In this document: piece after piece, positions 55,256 to 62,962 of the stretch
Layout: every line of letters begins with the position of its first letter
Numbering within the stretch: position 1 is the stretch's first letter
DNA from: JAOXRU01 sp965247735
GTDB taxonomy: Bacteria; Bacteroidota; Bacteroidia; Flavobacteriales; Flavobacteriaceae
Direction of reading: 5' to 3'
NCBI GenBank assembly: GCA_965247735.1
Contig: CBDFHN010000002.1
Location: forward strand, 1,488,001 to 1,552,000
DNA length: 64,000 bases
The notes under the pieces: generated by a model
The model's database searches: none
The model's input: only the letters and a program-made list of their open reading frames with translations
Told to the model about the DNA's origin: nothing
Translations under genes and position numbers: made by a program

Positions 55256-58200
55256 TTAATTTCCATTAGGATCTACAGACGAATTGTTTTTTGCCGCTGC
55301 AGTCTTTATTCTAGTCAATTCCGTTTTTGCCTCTTCAACAACATCTGTATAAGAAGCAAAATTTGTAATTACACTTTCTAGGATATAGGTAGCTTGAAAA
55401 GCATCGCCTAGCCCATCAAAATTCTTTGCCATAATAATTAAACCCTGTGCTGCAAACTTTTTATAAGTACTGTAGTTTTTAGCTAGGTTTTGTACGGCAA
55501 CATTAGATGCTTCGTACTCTTTTTGTCTATTCTTAAAAAAAGCATCGTAATATACTGCCTCAGCTGCTAAAGCTCCTGTTGCAATTGCCTGCACCTTGGT
55601 ATAAGCATTTTTAGCTTTTACAAAATCTTCTGTAGCAATTGCAGAGCGCGCAATCATGATATGAGCATCACTCTTAATTCTATCATCAAGTTTTGGTGTT
55701 TGCAATACTTTATCTGCATACTGGATAGTTTTGCTATAATTTTCAGCTTCATAATAACCTTTCATCAAATTAGATTGTGCAAAGGTTACATTCTGTGGAA
55801 ATTCTGCAATTTGTTCCAAACGTTCAAAAACTGGTTTGGCACGTTCAAAATCTGGAATTGCAATAAATATTTCTCCCAGTCTAGCTAAAGCCTGTTCTGT
55901 ATATTCGTTTCTTTCCTTAGATATCACAAAATCATAATAAGGTATTGCTATATTTCTATCTCCTTCTCCATAATATAATTGTCCCAAATTAAAATTAGCT
56001 TTTAAGGCATGAAGCCCTTTTGGGAAATTTGTAACATAAGCTTTAAATGCTTTTATGGCTGCTCCTGTTTTATTTTGAATTAATTGTCTGTCCGCCGCTT
56101 CATAGCTTGCGTTATCCAGCTCTCCATCACTTACTTCAACAAAATCTAGATTGCGAACCCAGTTTGCATATTCATTTACTCTACCCAATTCTATGTAAAT
56201 TAGCTTTGCAGTAGCAACTGCCTGTATAGCTTCTTGAGAATTTGGAAAATCACGAACCACTTGCTTAAATTTTGTTAAACCTTGCTCATTACTATTATCG
56301 TTATAATAGATCAATCCTTGTCTTAATAATGCTTTTGGCACATAAGAACTTCTTTTATATTCTTTTACCACCTTATCATAACTTGCTAATCCCTCAGCGG
56401 TTTTCCCTGCTTTTACATAGGAGTTTCCAAGTTCATACAATACATCATCACGTAATGGAGATTTTGAATATTGTACCGTAAAGGCTTCTAATGTTTCTAT
56501 CTTTTTTGCTGCTCTATCTACAAAACCATAACACATAGCTTTCTGGTATGCTGCATAGTCTTTATCTCTAGCACCGCTAATTTCTATTACCTTATTATAG
56601 GCTTCCATAGCTGGCCAATAGTTACTATTTACATACTGACTATCTCCTAATCGTAAATACGCATCTGTTACCGTTGCCTTATCTGCCGTATTTTTAGCTA
56701 TAAATTTCTGAAAGTAAGTAGCAGCATTAGCATAATCTTTTTGCTTAAAATAAGCATAACCAAGGTTGTAATTTAAGCCCTGATACTCTTCTGTTTGTGA
56801 TGCCATTACAATGCCCTGAAACTGCTTAAAATCAAGTATCGCCTCTCCAAATGAATTAAGCAAATATTGTGTTTCCGCTTTCCAAAACAATGCCCTTGCT
56901 GTATATAATGCATCTTGTTGTTCCTTGGCAGCTTTACCAAAATAAGCTAATGCATCTGTATATGCTCTATCCGAAAACAACTCTACTCCTCTATAGAATG
57001 CTACTCTCTGATACGTTGTTTTTGTACTAAAATTTCTATTCTTCTCTAATAATACTAAAGCAGCTTCGTAGTTTTTTGAAGTAATATAGGAATCTACCAA
57101 TAGCTCTTGAATTTCTTGCTTAGATTCAGAATTCGGGTATTTATCTAAATACTTTGCCAGTACATCTGGTGCACTTTCATAAGCATTACCAATTTCATAA
57201 CTAAGTCTAGCATAATTTAGCCAAGCATCTTTTTCTATCTCTGCACTAAAATCCATTTGGGAAGCATTTCTAAACGCATTAAGTGCTTCTTGTTTTTTAT
57301 TTTGCTTTAAATAACATTCTGCCAAATGATAGTATGCATTTTGAGAAACACTATTAGTTCCTCCAATAATTTTATTGAATTGTCCAATTGCATCATCATA
57401 ATTACCTTGCTTGTAATAACTATAACCTAGTAAATAATAATCGGTATTGTTCCACTTTCCTTTTTTACCTCTATATTTTGATAAATAAGAAACCGCTTCT
57501 TTATAGTTTTTAAGGTTAAAATAACTTTCCCCTATAATTTTATTCAACTGTGAAGCTTCGTTTCTATCAGATTTTGATAGCTGCTCTTTTCCAAGGTCAA
57601 TTGCCTTTTGAAAATTACCTAGCTTAAAATTCATATCTGCCTTATAATAAGACAGCTTTTCATTTAGTAAATCAGGGTCTGTAATCTGATCGAATTGCTG
57701 GTTTGCAGCATCATAATCATCATTCTGATACGCCATATAGCCCATATAATATTTGGCTTGCGACCCATATTTTTCCGATGTGCTTATTTTATCCAAATAC
57801 TTGGATGCATCTTTATACTTTTTAGACACAAATAATGCATAGCCATTATTAAAGTTGAACTGTTCTTGTCCTGATCTTGATAATGATTTTTGATCTACTT
57901 TTTTGTACCATTTTAATGCATAAGAGTACTTTCCTATTCCAAAATAGTAATTGGCAACATCGATAAAAGCAGAATTTCTTTTAGTAGAAGTTGGGTAACG
58001 TTCTACAAACGCCTCCATTAATTTGTCTGCTCCTCTATGATTCAAGCGAATACCAGCATTAGCGATATAATACGCACAGTTGGCTTCAACTTCCTGATCA
58101 TTGGTTTCTTTTTTCACCTTTTCAAACAAGGACTGTGCCGCTTGAAATTGCTTATTGTTGTACAAGGTTAATGCTTCCTTATATGTTTTAGCAGAGTGGG

Positions 58201-58282
58201 TATAAATGGCTGATTCTTGTCCGAAACCAGTATTTATAACGACTAAAAACATTAAAAGGGAAGCAACTAGGTTCTTCTTCAT
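55256..58282 (-). CDS. Large TPR protein, exported
   Basis: This 1008-residue protein has signal peptide MKKNLVASLLMFLVVINTGFGQ and then about twenty-five TPR or TPR-like repeats. Typical units are YKEALTLYNNKQFQAAQSLF, YYLLGYSYYKQGNYDDAIGQF and YNLGYAYFKQKDYANAATYF. Such proteins scaffold complexes. Position beside a beta-barrel gene suggests a periplasmic partner for it, somewhat like the YbgF/CpoB-type coordination proteins of other bacteria. No enzymatic domain is visible. It is divergent from ftsE. Confidence 0.88.
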   Translation of the reverse strand: MKKNLVASLLMFLVVINTGFGQESAIYTHSAKTYKEALTLYNNKQFQAAQSLFEKVKKETNDQEVEANCAYYIANAGIRLNHRGADKLMEAFVERYPTSTKRNSAFIDVANYYFGIGKYSYALKWYKKVDQKSLSRSGQEQFNFNNGYALFVSKKYKDASKYLDKISTSEKYGSQAKYYMGYMAYQNDDYDAANQQFDQITDPDLLNEKLSYYKADMNFKLGNFQKAIDLGKEQLSKSDRNEASQLNKIIGESYFNLKNYKEAVSYLSKYRGKKGKWNNTDYYLLGYSYYKQGNYDDAIGQFNKIIGGTNSVSQNAYYHLAECYLKQNKKQEALNAFRNASQMDFSAEIEKDAWLNYARLSYEIGNAYESAPDVLAKYLDKYPNSESKQEIQELLVDSYITSKNYEAALVLLEKNRNFSTKTTYQRVAFYRGVELFSDRAYTDALAYFGKAAKEQQDALYTARALFWKAETQYLLNSFGEAILDFKQFQGIVMASQTEEYQGLNYNLGYAYFKQKDYANAATYFQKFIAKNTADKATVTDAYLRLGDSQYVNSNYWPAMEAYNKVIEISGARDKDYAAYQKAMCYGFVDRAAKKIETLEAFTVQYSKSPLRDDVLYELGNSYVKAGKTAEGLASYDKVVKEYKRSSYVPKALLRQGLIYYNDNSNEQGLTKFKQVVRDFPNSQEAIQAVATAKLIYIELGRVNEYANWVRNLDFVEVSDGELDNASYEAADRQLIQNKTGAAIKAFKAYVTNFPKGLHALKANFNLGQLYYGEGDRNIAIPYYDFVISKERNEYTEQALARLGEIFIAIPDFERAKPVFERLEQIAEFPQNVTFAQSNLMKGYYEAENYSKTIQYADKVLQTPKLDDRIKSDAHIMIARSAIATEDFVKAKNAYTKVQAIATGALAAEAVYYDAFFKNRQKEYEASNVAVQNLAKNYSTYKKFAAQGLIIMAKNFDGLGDAFQATYILESVITNFASYTDVVEEAKTELTRIKTAAAKNNSSVDPNGN

Positions 58283-58438
58283 AGTGTTCGTTGTAATTTA
58301 ATTGATTCTCATATATCCACAGTGATAACGGAATAATTGACAGATAATTATATATTTTAAATATTGATTGGGCTATTTTGTTCTAAAGTTATGTAATTTT
58401 AACCTTTCAACTAATTATTATCGCCTAGATTATACTAC

Positions 58439-59122
58439 ATGAGTGAGACTATTTTAGAATTTAAAGACGCTTCTATTTTCCAAAGAGAAAACCTTGTCTT
58501 GAACCATGTAAACGTAACTATAAAAAAAGGTGAATTTGTATATCTAATTGGAAAAACAGGAAGTGGAAAAAGTAGTTTTCTAAAAACTCTTTATGCCGAT
58601 ATTCCCTTACAAGAGGGAACTGGATCTGTTGTTGGTTATGATTTAAAAAAACTAAAAGACAACGATATTCCTTTTTTAAGACGAAAACTAGGCATCATCT
58701 TTCAAGACTTTAAACTACTGCTAGATCGTACCGTTAATGACAACCTATTGTTTGTATTAAAAGCTACTGGTTGGACCGATAAAGCCGAGATGGCAGCAAA
58801 GATTGAAGATGTATTGTCTAAAGTAGGAATGAAAGAAAAAGGTTTTAAATTTCCGCATCAGCTTTCTGGTGGTGAACAACAGCGTATTGCCATTGCTAGA
58901 GCATTACTTAACGATCCCGAATTTATACTCGCCGATGAGCCTACAGGAAATCTTGATCCACAAACCAGTAAAGAGGTGATGGAAGTACTACGCGAAATTA
59001 ATGGCAATGGAAGAACCATACTTATGGCTACCCATGACTATGCTTTACTACTAAAATTCCCTTCTAAAACTCTTAAATGTGATGATAGTAAGGTTTTTGA
59101 GGTGGTGCAGAAAGGGCTTTAG
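58439..59122 (+). CDS. ftsE: Cell-division ABC transporter ATP-binding protein FtsE
   Basis: This 227-residue ABC ATPase has Walker A GKTGSGKSS, Q-loop FQDFKLL, signature LSGGEQQRIAIARALL, Walker B FILADEPTGNLDP and the H-loop MATHDY. The length, the conserved F-x-D-F-K-L region and the partners in related genomes identify FtsE, which with FtsX regulates peptidoglycan hydrolysis at the septum. ftsX is not adjacent, which is normal in this group. An IS element lies about 260 bases downstream. Confidence 0.9.
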   Translation: MSETILEFKDASIFQRENLVLNHVNVTIKKGEFVYLIGKTGSGKSSFLKTLYADIPLQEGTGSVVGYDLKKLKDNDIPFLRRKLGIIFQDFKLLLDRTVNDNLLFVLKATGWTDKAEMAAKIEDVLSKVGMKEKGFKFPHQLSGGEQQRIAIARALLNDPEFILADEPTGNLDPQTSKEVMEVLREINGNGRTILMATHDYALLLKFPSKTLKCDDSKVFEVVQKGL

Positions 59123-59126
59123 CTTT

Positions 59127-59239
59127 GGAAAATGGAGAATAGAGGAAAGAACCAAGACCGCTTTGCTGTTAGACGTAAGACTGGTGTAATGGAAAATAGA
59201 GAATGGATCGCTTCGCTCTTAGACACAAGAGGTAAGACT
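59127..59239. repeat. Two imperfect copies of an intergenic repeat
   Basis: The phrase GGAAAATGGAGAAT followed by GACCGCTTTGCTGTTAGACG at 59127-59182 recurs as GGAAAATAGAGAAT and ATCGCTTCGCTCTTAGACAC at 59191-59239. The copies are 64 bases apart. Nothing else is seen between ftsE and the split gene. Confidence 0.5.
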
Positions 59240-59260
59240 CATTTTTTTTCAAGCTATAGT

Positions 59261-59382
59261 CTATATTTCAGCAATAGTCTTTATCTCATTAATTTCTTCT
59301 AATTGAAATTCTCCCCATTTTAGATAGTTAATTGAAAATTCTTTTTCAATTATATTACTCTTATACTTTATTGATAATTCTG
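59261..59382 (-). pseudogene. 3' fragment of a gene split by the IS element
   Basis: Read on the minus strand it encodes SIKYKSNIIEKEFSINYLKW and, after a short gap, EINEIKTIAEI then stop. Joined to 60781-61120 through one copy of the target duplication it completes an in-frame 153-residue protein. It has no start of its own. Confidence 0.75.
59374..59382. repeat. Target-site duplication, left copy
   Basis: ATAATTCTG is repeated at 60772-60780, on the other side of the element. Confidence 0.8.
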
Positions 59383-60771
59383 CACAACTATCCGAAAGTT
59401 GCAAATTCAAAATAGCCTGAGAATCCCGTATTTTTGGTTTGCGAACTTTAAATACATTTTATGGGACTCTACAAGCGCACTAAAAATACAAATACTCCAC
59501 TACTTCGCCAAATTCTAGATTTAGTACCTAGGTGGATTTTTTCTCGCAGTACCGCACAGCATAAAAGTGACAAAGGCTGTAGCCGATATAAAGCTTACGA
59601 TCAATTTGTAGCACTAACTTTCGGACAGCTGAATAAGTGTTACACTTTAAGTGATATTTCTACTGGTATTGGGGTTAGTGAAACCTTTATCTCAAGTTTA
59701 GGTCTTTCTCAGAGTCCAGCAACATCTACCATGAGTGATGGTAATAAGAACCGGAGCTATAAGGTGTTCGAGAGCCTGTATAAAGGTTTATTAACACATT
59801 ATACGCACCTATTATCAAAACGTCATGAATCCCATATTATCAAAGAAATCAAAGACCGCAGTATAAAACTAATAGACAGCTCCGTTATTAGTCTATGCTT
59901 ATCCATGTTTGACTGGGCAAAGTTTCGGACAGCAAAAGGAGGAATCAAAATACACACCTGTTGGGACGATACAATGATGATACCAGATGTAGTAAACATC
60001 ACTCCTGCCAAACTACATGATCGCTATGGACTTGAACAACTGGTCTTTTCAAAAGGTACCATAATGGTTGAGGATAGGGCTTATTTTGATTTTCTTCTAA
60101 TGTTGCAAAGAATAAGAGCAGAGAATGTTTTTGTTACTCGCATAAAAACCAATACCGTATTCGAGACTGTGCGAGAATTGGAACTTCCTGAAAATAGTGA
60201 CCAAGACATTTTGAAGGATGAAATTATAAGACTCACTAGCAAGAAAGCTGTTCAAACAGGAATCAACCAAGTAGAACTGCGATTAGTTCATGTTTACAAG
60301 CCTGATGAAAACAAGGTTATAGAAATCATTACCAACCAACTAGATTGGAAAGCCAGAACCATTGCTGACCTTTACAAAAAACGATGGGACATCGAGTTAT
60401 TCTTTAAAGCAATCAAACAGAACCTTCAGATCAAAACCTTTGTCGGAACAAGCGAAAATGCTGTAAAATCACAGATATACATTGCATTGACAACCTATTT
60501 ATTGCTTCAGCTCATCGTCAGGACTATTGCCAAGAAGAATCATGCCTTTTCCAATTTCGTAGAGAAAATAAGGATTTGTCTGTCGTTTTATCTCACCCTT
60601 GACTATGTCTGCAATCAGGTAGGAGAAGGAGCAAAGAAAATAAGAGGAAAACCACAAGCAAATCTACCTTTCAAGATAGACTTATTTTCCATGTAAATCT
60701 CAATATTGAGCCAGATCATCGTGGTTCATAAGGTTTTTATGTCTTATCTGAAAAACTTTCGGATGGCTGTG
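59383..60771 (+). mobile_element. IS4-family insertion sequence, complete
   Basis: The element is 1389 bp, bounded by 18-bp inverted repeats (CACAACTATCCGAAAGTT at the left; CACAGCCATCCGAAAGTT inward from the right; 16 of 18 match) and by a 9-bp target duplication ATAATTCTG. It carries one intact transposase gene and no passenger. It interrupts a small hypothetical gene. Confidence 0.85.
59461..60696 (+). CDS. IS4-family transposase (DUF4372 N-terminus)
   Basis: This 411-residue transposase has an N-terminal DUF4372-type region (residues 1-90) and a DDE domain. The first Asp lies in SIKLIDSSVISLC, the second in MVEDRAYFDF, and the Glu in the YREK-type motif YKKRWDIELFFKAIKQNL, characteristic of IS4. 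No frameshift or stop is present, so the element may still be mobile. It is placed centrally between the inverted repeats at 59383 and 60771. Confidence 0.92.
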   Translation: MGLYKRTKNTNTPLLRQILDLVPRWIFSRSTAQHKSDKGCSRYKAYDQFVALTFGQLNKCYTLSDISTGIGVSETFISSLGLSQSPATSTMSDGNKNRSYKVFESLYKGLLTHYTHLLSKRHESHIIKEIKDRSIKLIDSSVISLCLSMFDWAKFRTAKGGIKIHTCWDDTMMIPDVVNITPAKLHDRYGLEQLVFSKGTIMVEDRAYFDFLLMLQRIRAENVFVTRIKTNTVFETVRELELPENSDQDILKDEIIRLTSKKAVQTGINQVELRLVHVYKPDENKVIEIITNQLDWKARTIADLYKKRWDIELFFKAIKQNLQIKTFVGTSENAVKSQIYIALTTYLLLQLIVRTIAKKNHAFSNFVEKIRICLSFYLTLDYVCNQVGEGAKKIRGKPQANLPFKIDLFSM

Positions 60772-61120
60772 ATAATTCTGAAACGACTTCATTTAATGAC
60801 TTTCCTAAAACTTTGATGCTTGTCGTTAAAACTAGATTTACATCACCCGTCTGTTGGTTTTTAATCTCTAAAAAACCATCCATACCATAACCATTGTCTC
60901 CTCTCATCACATAACTTCCTATTGTATCACAGTAATATAAACTATATATTATTTCAGAATCTGAATTAATGATTCTTTCAAATAACTCTTCAATAGAATC
61001 TAGTTTCGCATCAGAGATCATAATACATTTTGCCCCAATAATATAAGGTATAGTTAAGTGTTTTTTCGATTTTCGGACTAGAATACTCCAATAGTTTGAT
61101 TCATTAATCTTTGTATCCAA
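60737..61120 (-). pseudogene. 5' part of a hypothetical gene split by the IS element
   Basis: The frame starts MDTKINESNYWSILVRKSKK and is native through LNEVVSEL. After base 60772 it runs into the IS end and closes with SQPSESFSDKT. Native residues are rich in Ile, Ser and Asp, e.g. IIGAKCIMISDAKLDSIEEL and SYVMRGDNGYGMDG. I recognise no family. The undisturbed gene would have encoded 153 residues and ended at 59261. Whether the truncated 127-residue product keeps any function is unknown. Confidence 0.75.
60772..60780. repeat. Target-site duplication, right copy
   Basis: ATAATTCTG, identical to 59374-59382. Confidence 0.8.
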
Positions 61121-61466
61121 ATCTTTCGCTTTTTTAATTATTAATTAAACAGAATAGCACTAAACCTACTCCTCTCTCCTTCTCATTTTAAGCAAAGCTG
61201 TAACGAGCTTCAGTATTAAAAAAAAAATTGATAAAAACATGTAGCAAAAACGAACATCAGAGGGCGTATTTCTTTACTAGCCATGTTCAGTACTAATTTC
61301 TTATCAGAAATTTACTCGAACTGACATTTGAAACACTTCAATCCTCATTAGTTTTTAATGTTTAGCTTTAATATTAAATGAATCGCTACACACTTTTAAA
61401 CAATTAACCGTATCAACGATTAAACACTTTTTTAATACATCAACAATTAGACACTTTTAAAAAAAC
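61121..61466. other. Intergenic region with short AT-rich repeats
   Basis: No gene is evident. Near its end the phrase CACTTTTAAACAATTA appears in three imperfect copies between about 61390 and 61460 (CACTTTT with CAACAATTA or CAACGATTA following). No promoter or RNA structure could be assigned. Confidence 0.4.
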
Positions 61467-61934
61467 CTATTGCTCGCTAAGCGAAGCTACCAATGCTTCT
61501 ACCTTAGCTTTTATAGCATCTCTAGCAATATCATAATCTACACTTGTGGATGGTGTGCCATTCCAACGGGTAATTTTATCTGCTGCAATAGCTTCTGGTA
61601 ATTTACAGTCGAAGGTTACTACCATGTTTGCATTTGCAATATCTGTTGCCGATACTTTTGATGGTTTCCAACCATTGGTATCAAAATCATCTTTTTGCAG
61701 ACCATCATTAGCTTCTTTATCTAATACTTCTTTTGGCGTTAATCCTCTGTGGATTGCTGTATAGTTAAGGTTGTTTTCTTTTGCTATTTTATTAAAATAT
61801 GCTGCTGCTAACGGACTTCTTGCTGCTCCGTATGTACAAACAAATAATACTTCTTTTGGCGCCTCTTTTGTAGCACAACTAGTTAGTAGAATGGTAAAAA
61901 CCAGAACTACTATTGTTTTTATATTTTTAATCAT
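61467..61934 (-). CDS. Low-molecular-weight phosphatase/arsenate-reductase-like lipoprotein
   Basis: The start at 61934 gives MIKNIKTIVVLVFTILLTSC, a lipoprotein signal with lipobox LLTSC. A frame to 61976 adds fourteen residues that disturb it. The mature part is an LMW-PTP domain with the P-loop VCTYGAARSPLAAAYF (CxxxxxRS). A later segment, STSVDYDIARDAI, has Asp in the region of the general acid. These enzymes are normally cytoplasmic, so a membrane-anchored, exported copy is unusual. Phosphatase, arsenate reductase or a non-catalytic role are all possible. Length 155 residues. Confidence 0.8.
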   Translation of the reverse strand: MIKNIKTIVVLVFTILLTSCATKEAPKEVLFVCTYGAARSPLAAAYFNKIAKENNLNYTAIHRGLTPKEVLDKEANDGLQKDDFDTNGWKPSKVSATDIANANMVVTFDCKLPEAIAADKITRWNGTPSTSVDYDIARDAIKAKVEALVASLSEQ

Positions 61935-62119
61935 GATTGTATTTTTTTTTATAAAACTAACTATATATTTAAACAAACATCACTTTTTAGCTTTATAATT
62001 TTAAGTTTTAAATTATTAATGTTGAGTGATAACTCGTGAATAAAAGACATTGATAAAACTAGGCTTCTAACATTCCTTTTTAACTCTTTAACTTTTTAAC
62101 TCTTTAACTTATTTCCCTT

Positions 62120-62189
62120 TAGCCCAGATAGAAGCGGCAGCTTTTGTGAGGAACGAGCAAAACTATAGCAGATAGCTGGAAATAGCTCC
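62120..62189 (+). ncRNA. Possible dispersed structured element (Flavo-1-like)
   Basis: The block AGCCCAGATAGAAGCGGCAG, then TTTTG-GAGGAACGAG-CAAAA as a hairpin, then GATAGCTGGAAATAGCTCC resembles a repeat I have seen between genes in many Flavobacteriaceae. It could match the Flavo-1 RNA model, but I cannot verify this here. The orientation is a guess. Confidence 0.35.
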
Positions 62190-62257
62190 AAAAAACAAGA
62201 CCGATTTGCCACAAACACTAGACTAATTGTTAATGTTTAGCTCTTAACTATCAAATT

Positions 62258-62420
62258 ATACCAATTCTTATTTGAAATGAGCGTAAAAGAAAATGAAGGT
62301 TTTTTTCTTTATATGAATTACAAAAATACAAGCATAGCCTTAGCTACGGTTTCTTTTTTTAATGAGATAAAAAGGAAAAAAGAACGTTTTATTGGGCTTG
62401 TTTTAAGTAAGAATTGGTAT
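62258..62420. repeat. 163-bp element with terminal inverted repeats (MITE-like)
   Basis: The ends ATACCAATTCTTATTTGAAA and, inward from the right, ATACCAATTCTTACTTAAAA form 20-base inverted repeats with 2 mismatches. The inside is AT-rich, includes AGCATAGCCTTAGCTACGG and encodes no protein. It looks like a small non-autonomous mobile or palindromic repeat. Confidence 0.55.
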
Positions 62421-62495
62421 TAATACCTACACACCTTTTTTAAACAATTAAACACATTAACGGTTGACCATTATTTTAAGCGCAACCGTTGCGGG

Positions 62496-62690
62496 CCTAA
62501 TTGTCAGCTGACATTATCACCATGCGCTATATAGATCCTAATTGTTGCTCAACATTATCACCATGCACTATAGTAAGTGGAATTGTCAGCTTGCATTATT
62601 ACCCTGCGTTATATTGGCTACCATTGTTGCTATACATATAGTCCCTGCACTATAGCAAGTGCCATTGTTTACAATCAATAGCATCTAGCA
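62496..62690. repeat. Degenerate 41-bp tandem repeats, 4 to 5 copies
   Basis: Copies start at 62496, 62537, 62578, 62619 and (partial) 62660. They share ATTGT, then CATTAT or similar, then ACC-TGC and CTATA. Copies 1 and 3 have GTCAGCT while copies 2 and 4 have GTTGCT, which suggests an 82-bp higher-order unit. Confidence 0.7.
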
Positions 62691-62855
62691 GCGCTGCTGT
62701 AGCCAATGTAAACTAGCATTGGTAACATATAGGATACTTCATAAGAAAATAGTAATACAGTGCCCTTATGCATGCTTGCCCATGTATTAGCATCAATAAT
62801 TCTCAAGCGCCTAATTGCACAATACCACTAATGCTATCGGAATAGTGCTCATAAA

Positions 62856-62891
62856 AAAAGCTAAACAATCAATTAAGATCATTTAGCTTTT
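62856..62891 (-). terminator. Hairpin downstream of typA, likely terminator
   Basis: The stem AAAAGCTAAA/TTTAGCTTTT has a 16-base loop and is followed on the minus strand by TTTTTTAT. It lies 70 bases after the typA stop. Confidence 0.6.
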
Positions 62892-62962
62892 AATACTATT
62901 AGTATATGGGTAACCAAACAATTGCTATCAGTCCAATGGAGCTGCTAACAACTGTTATTTTT

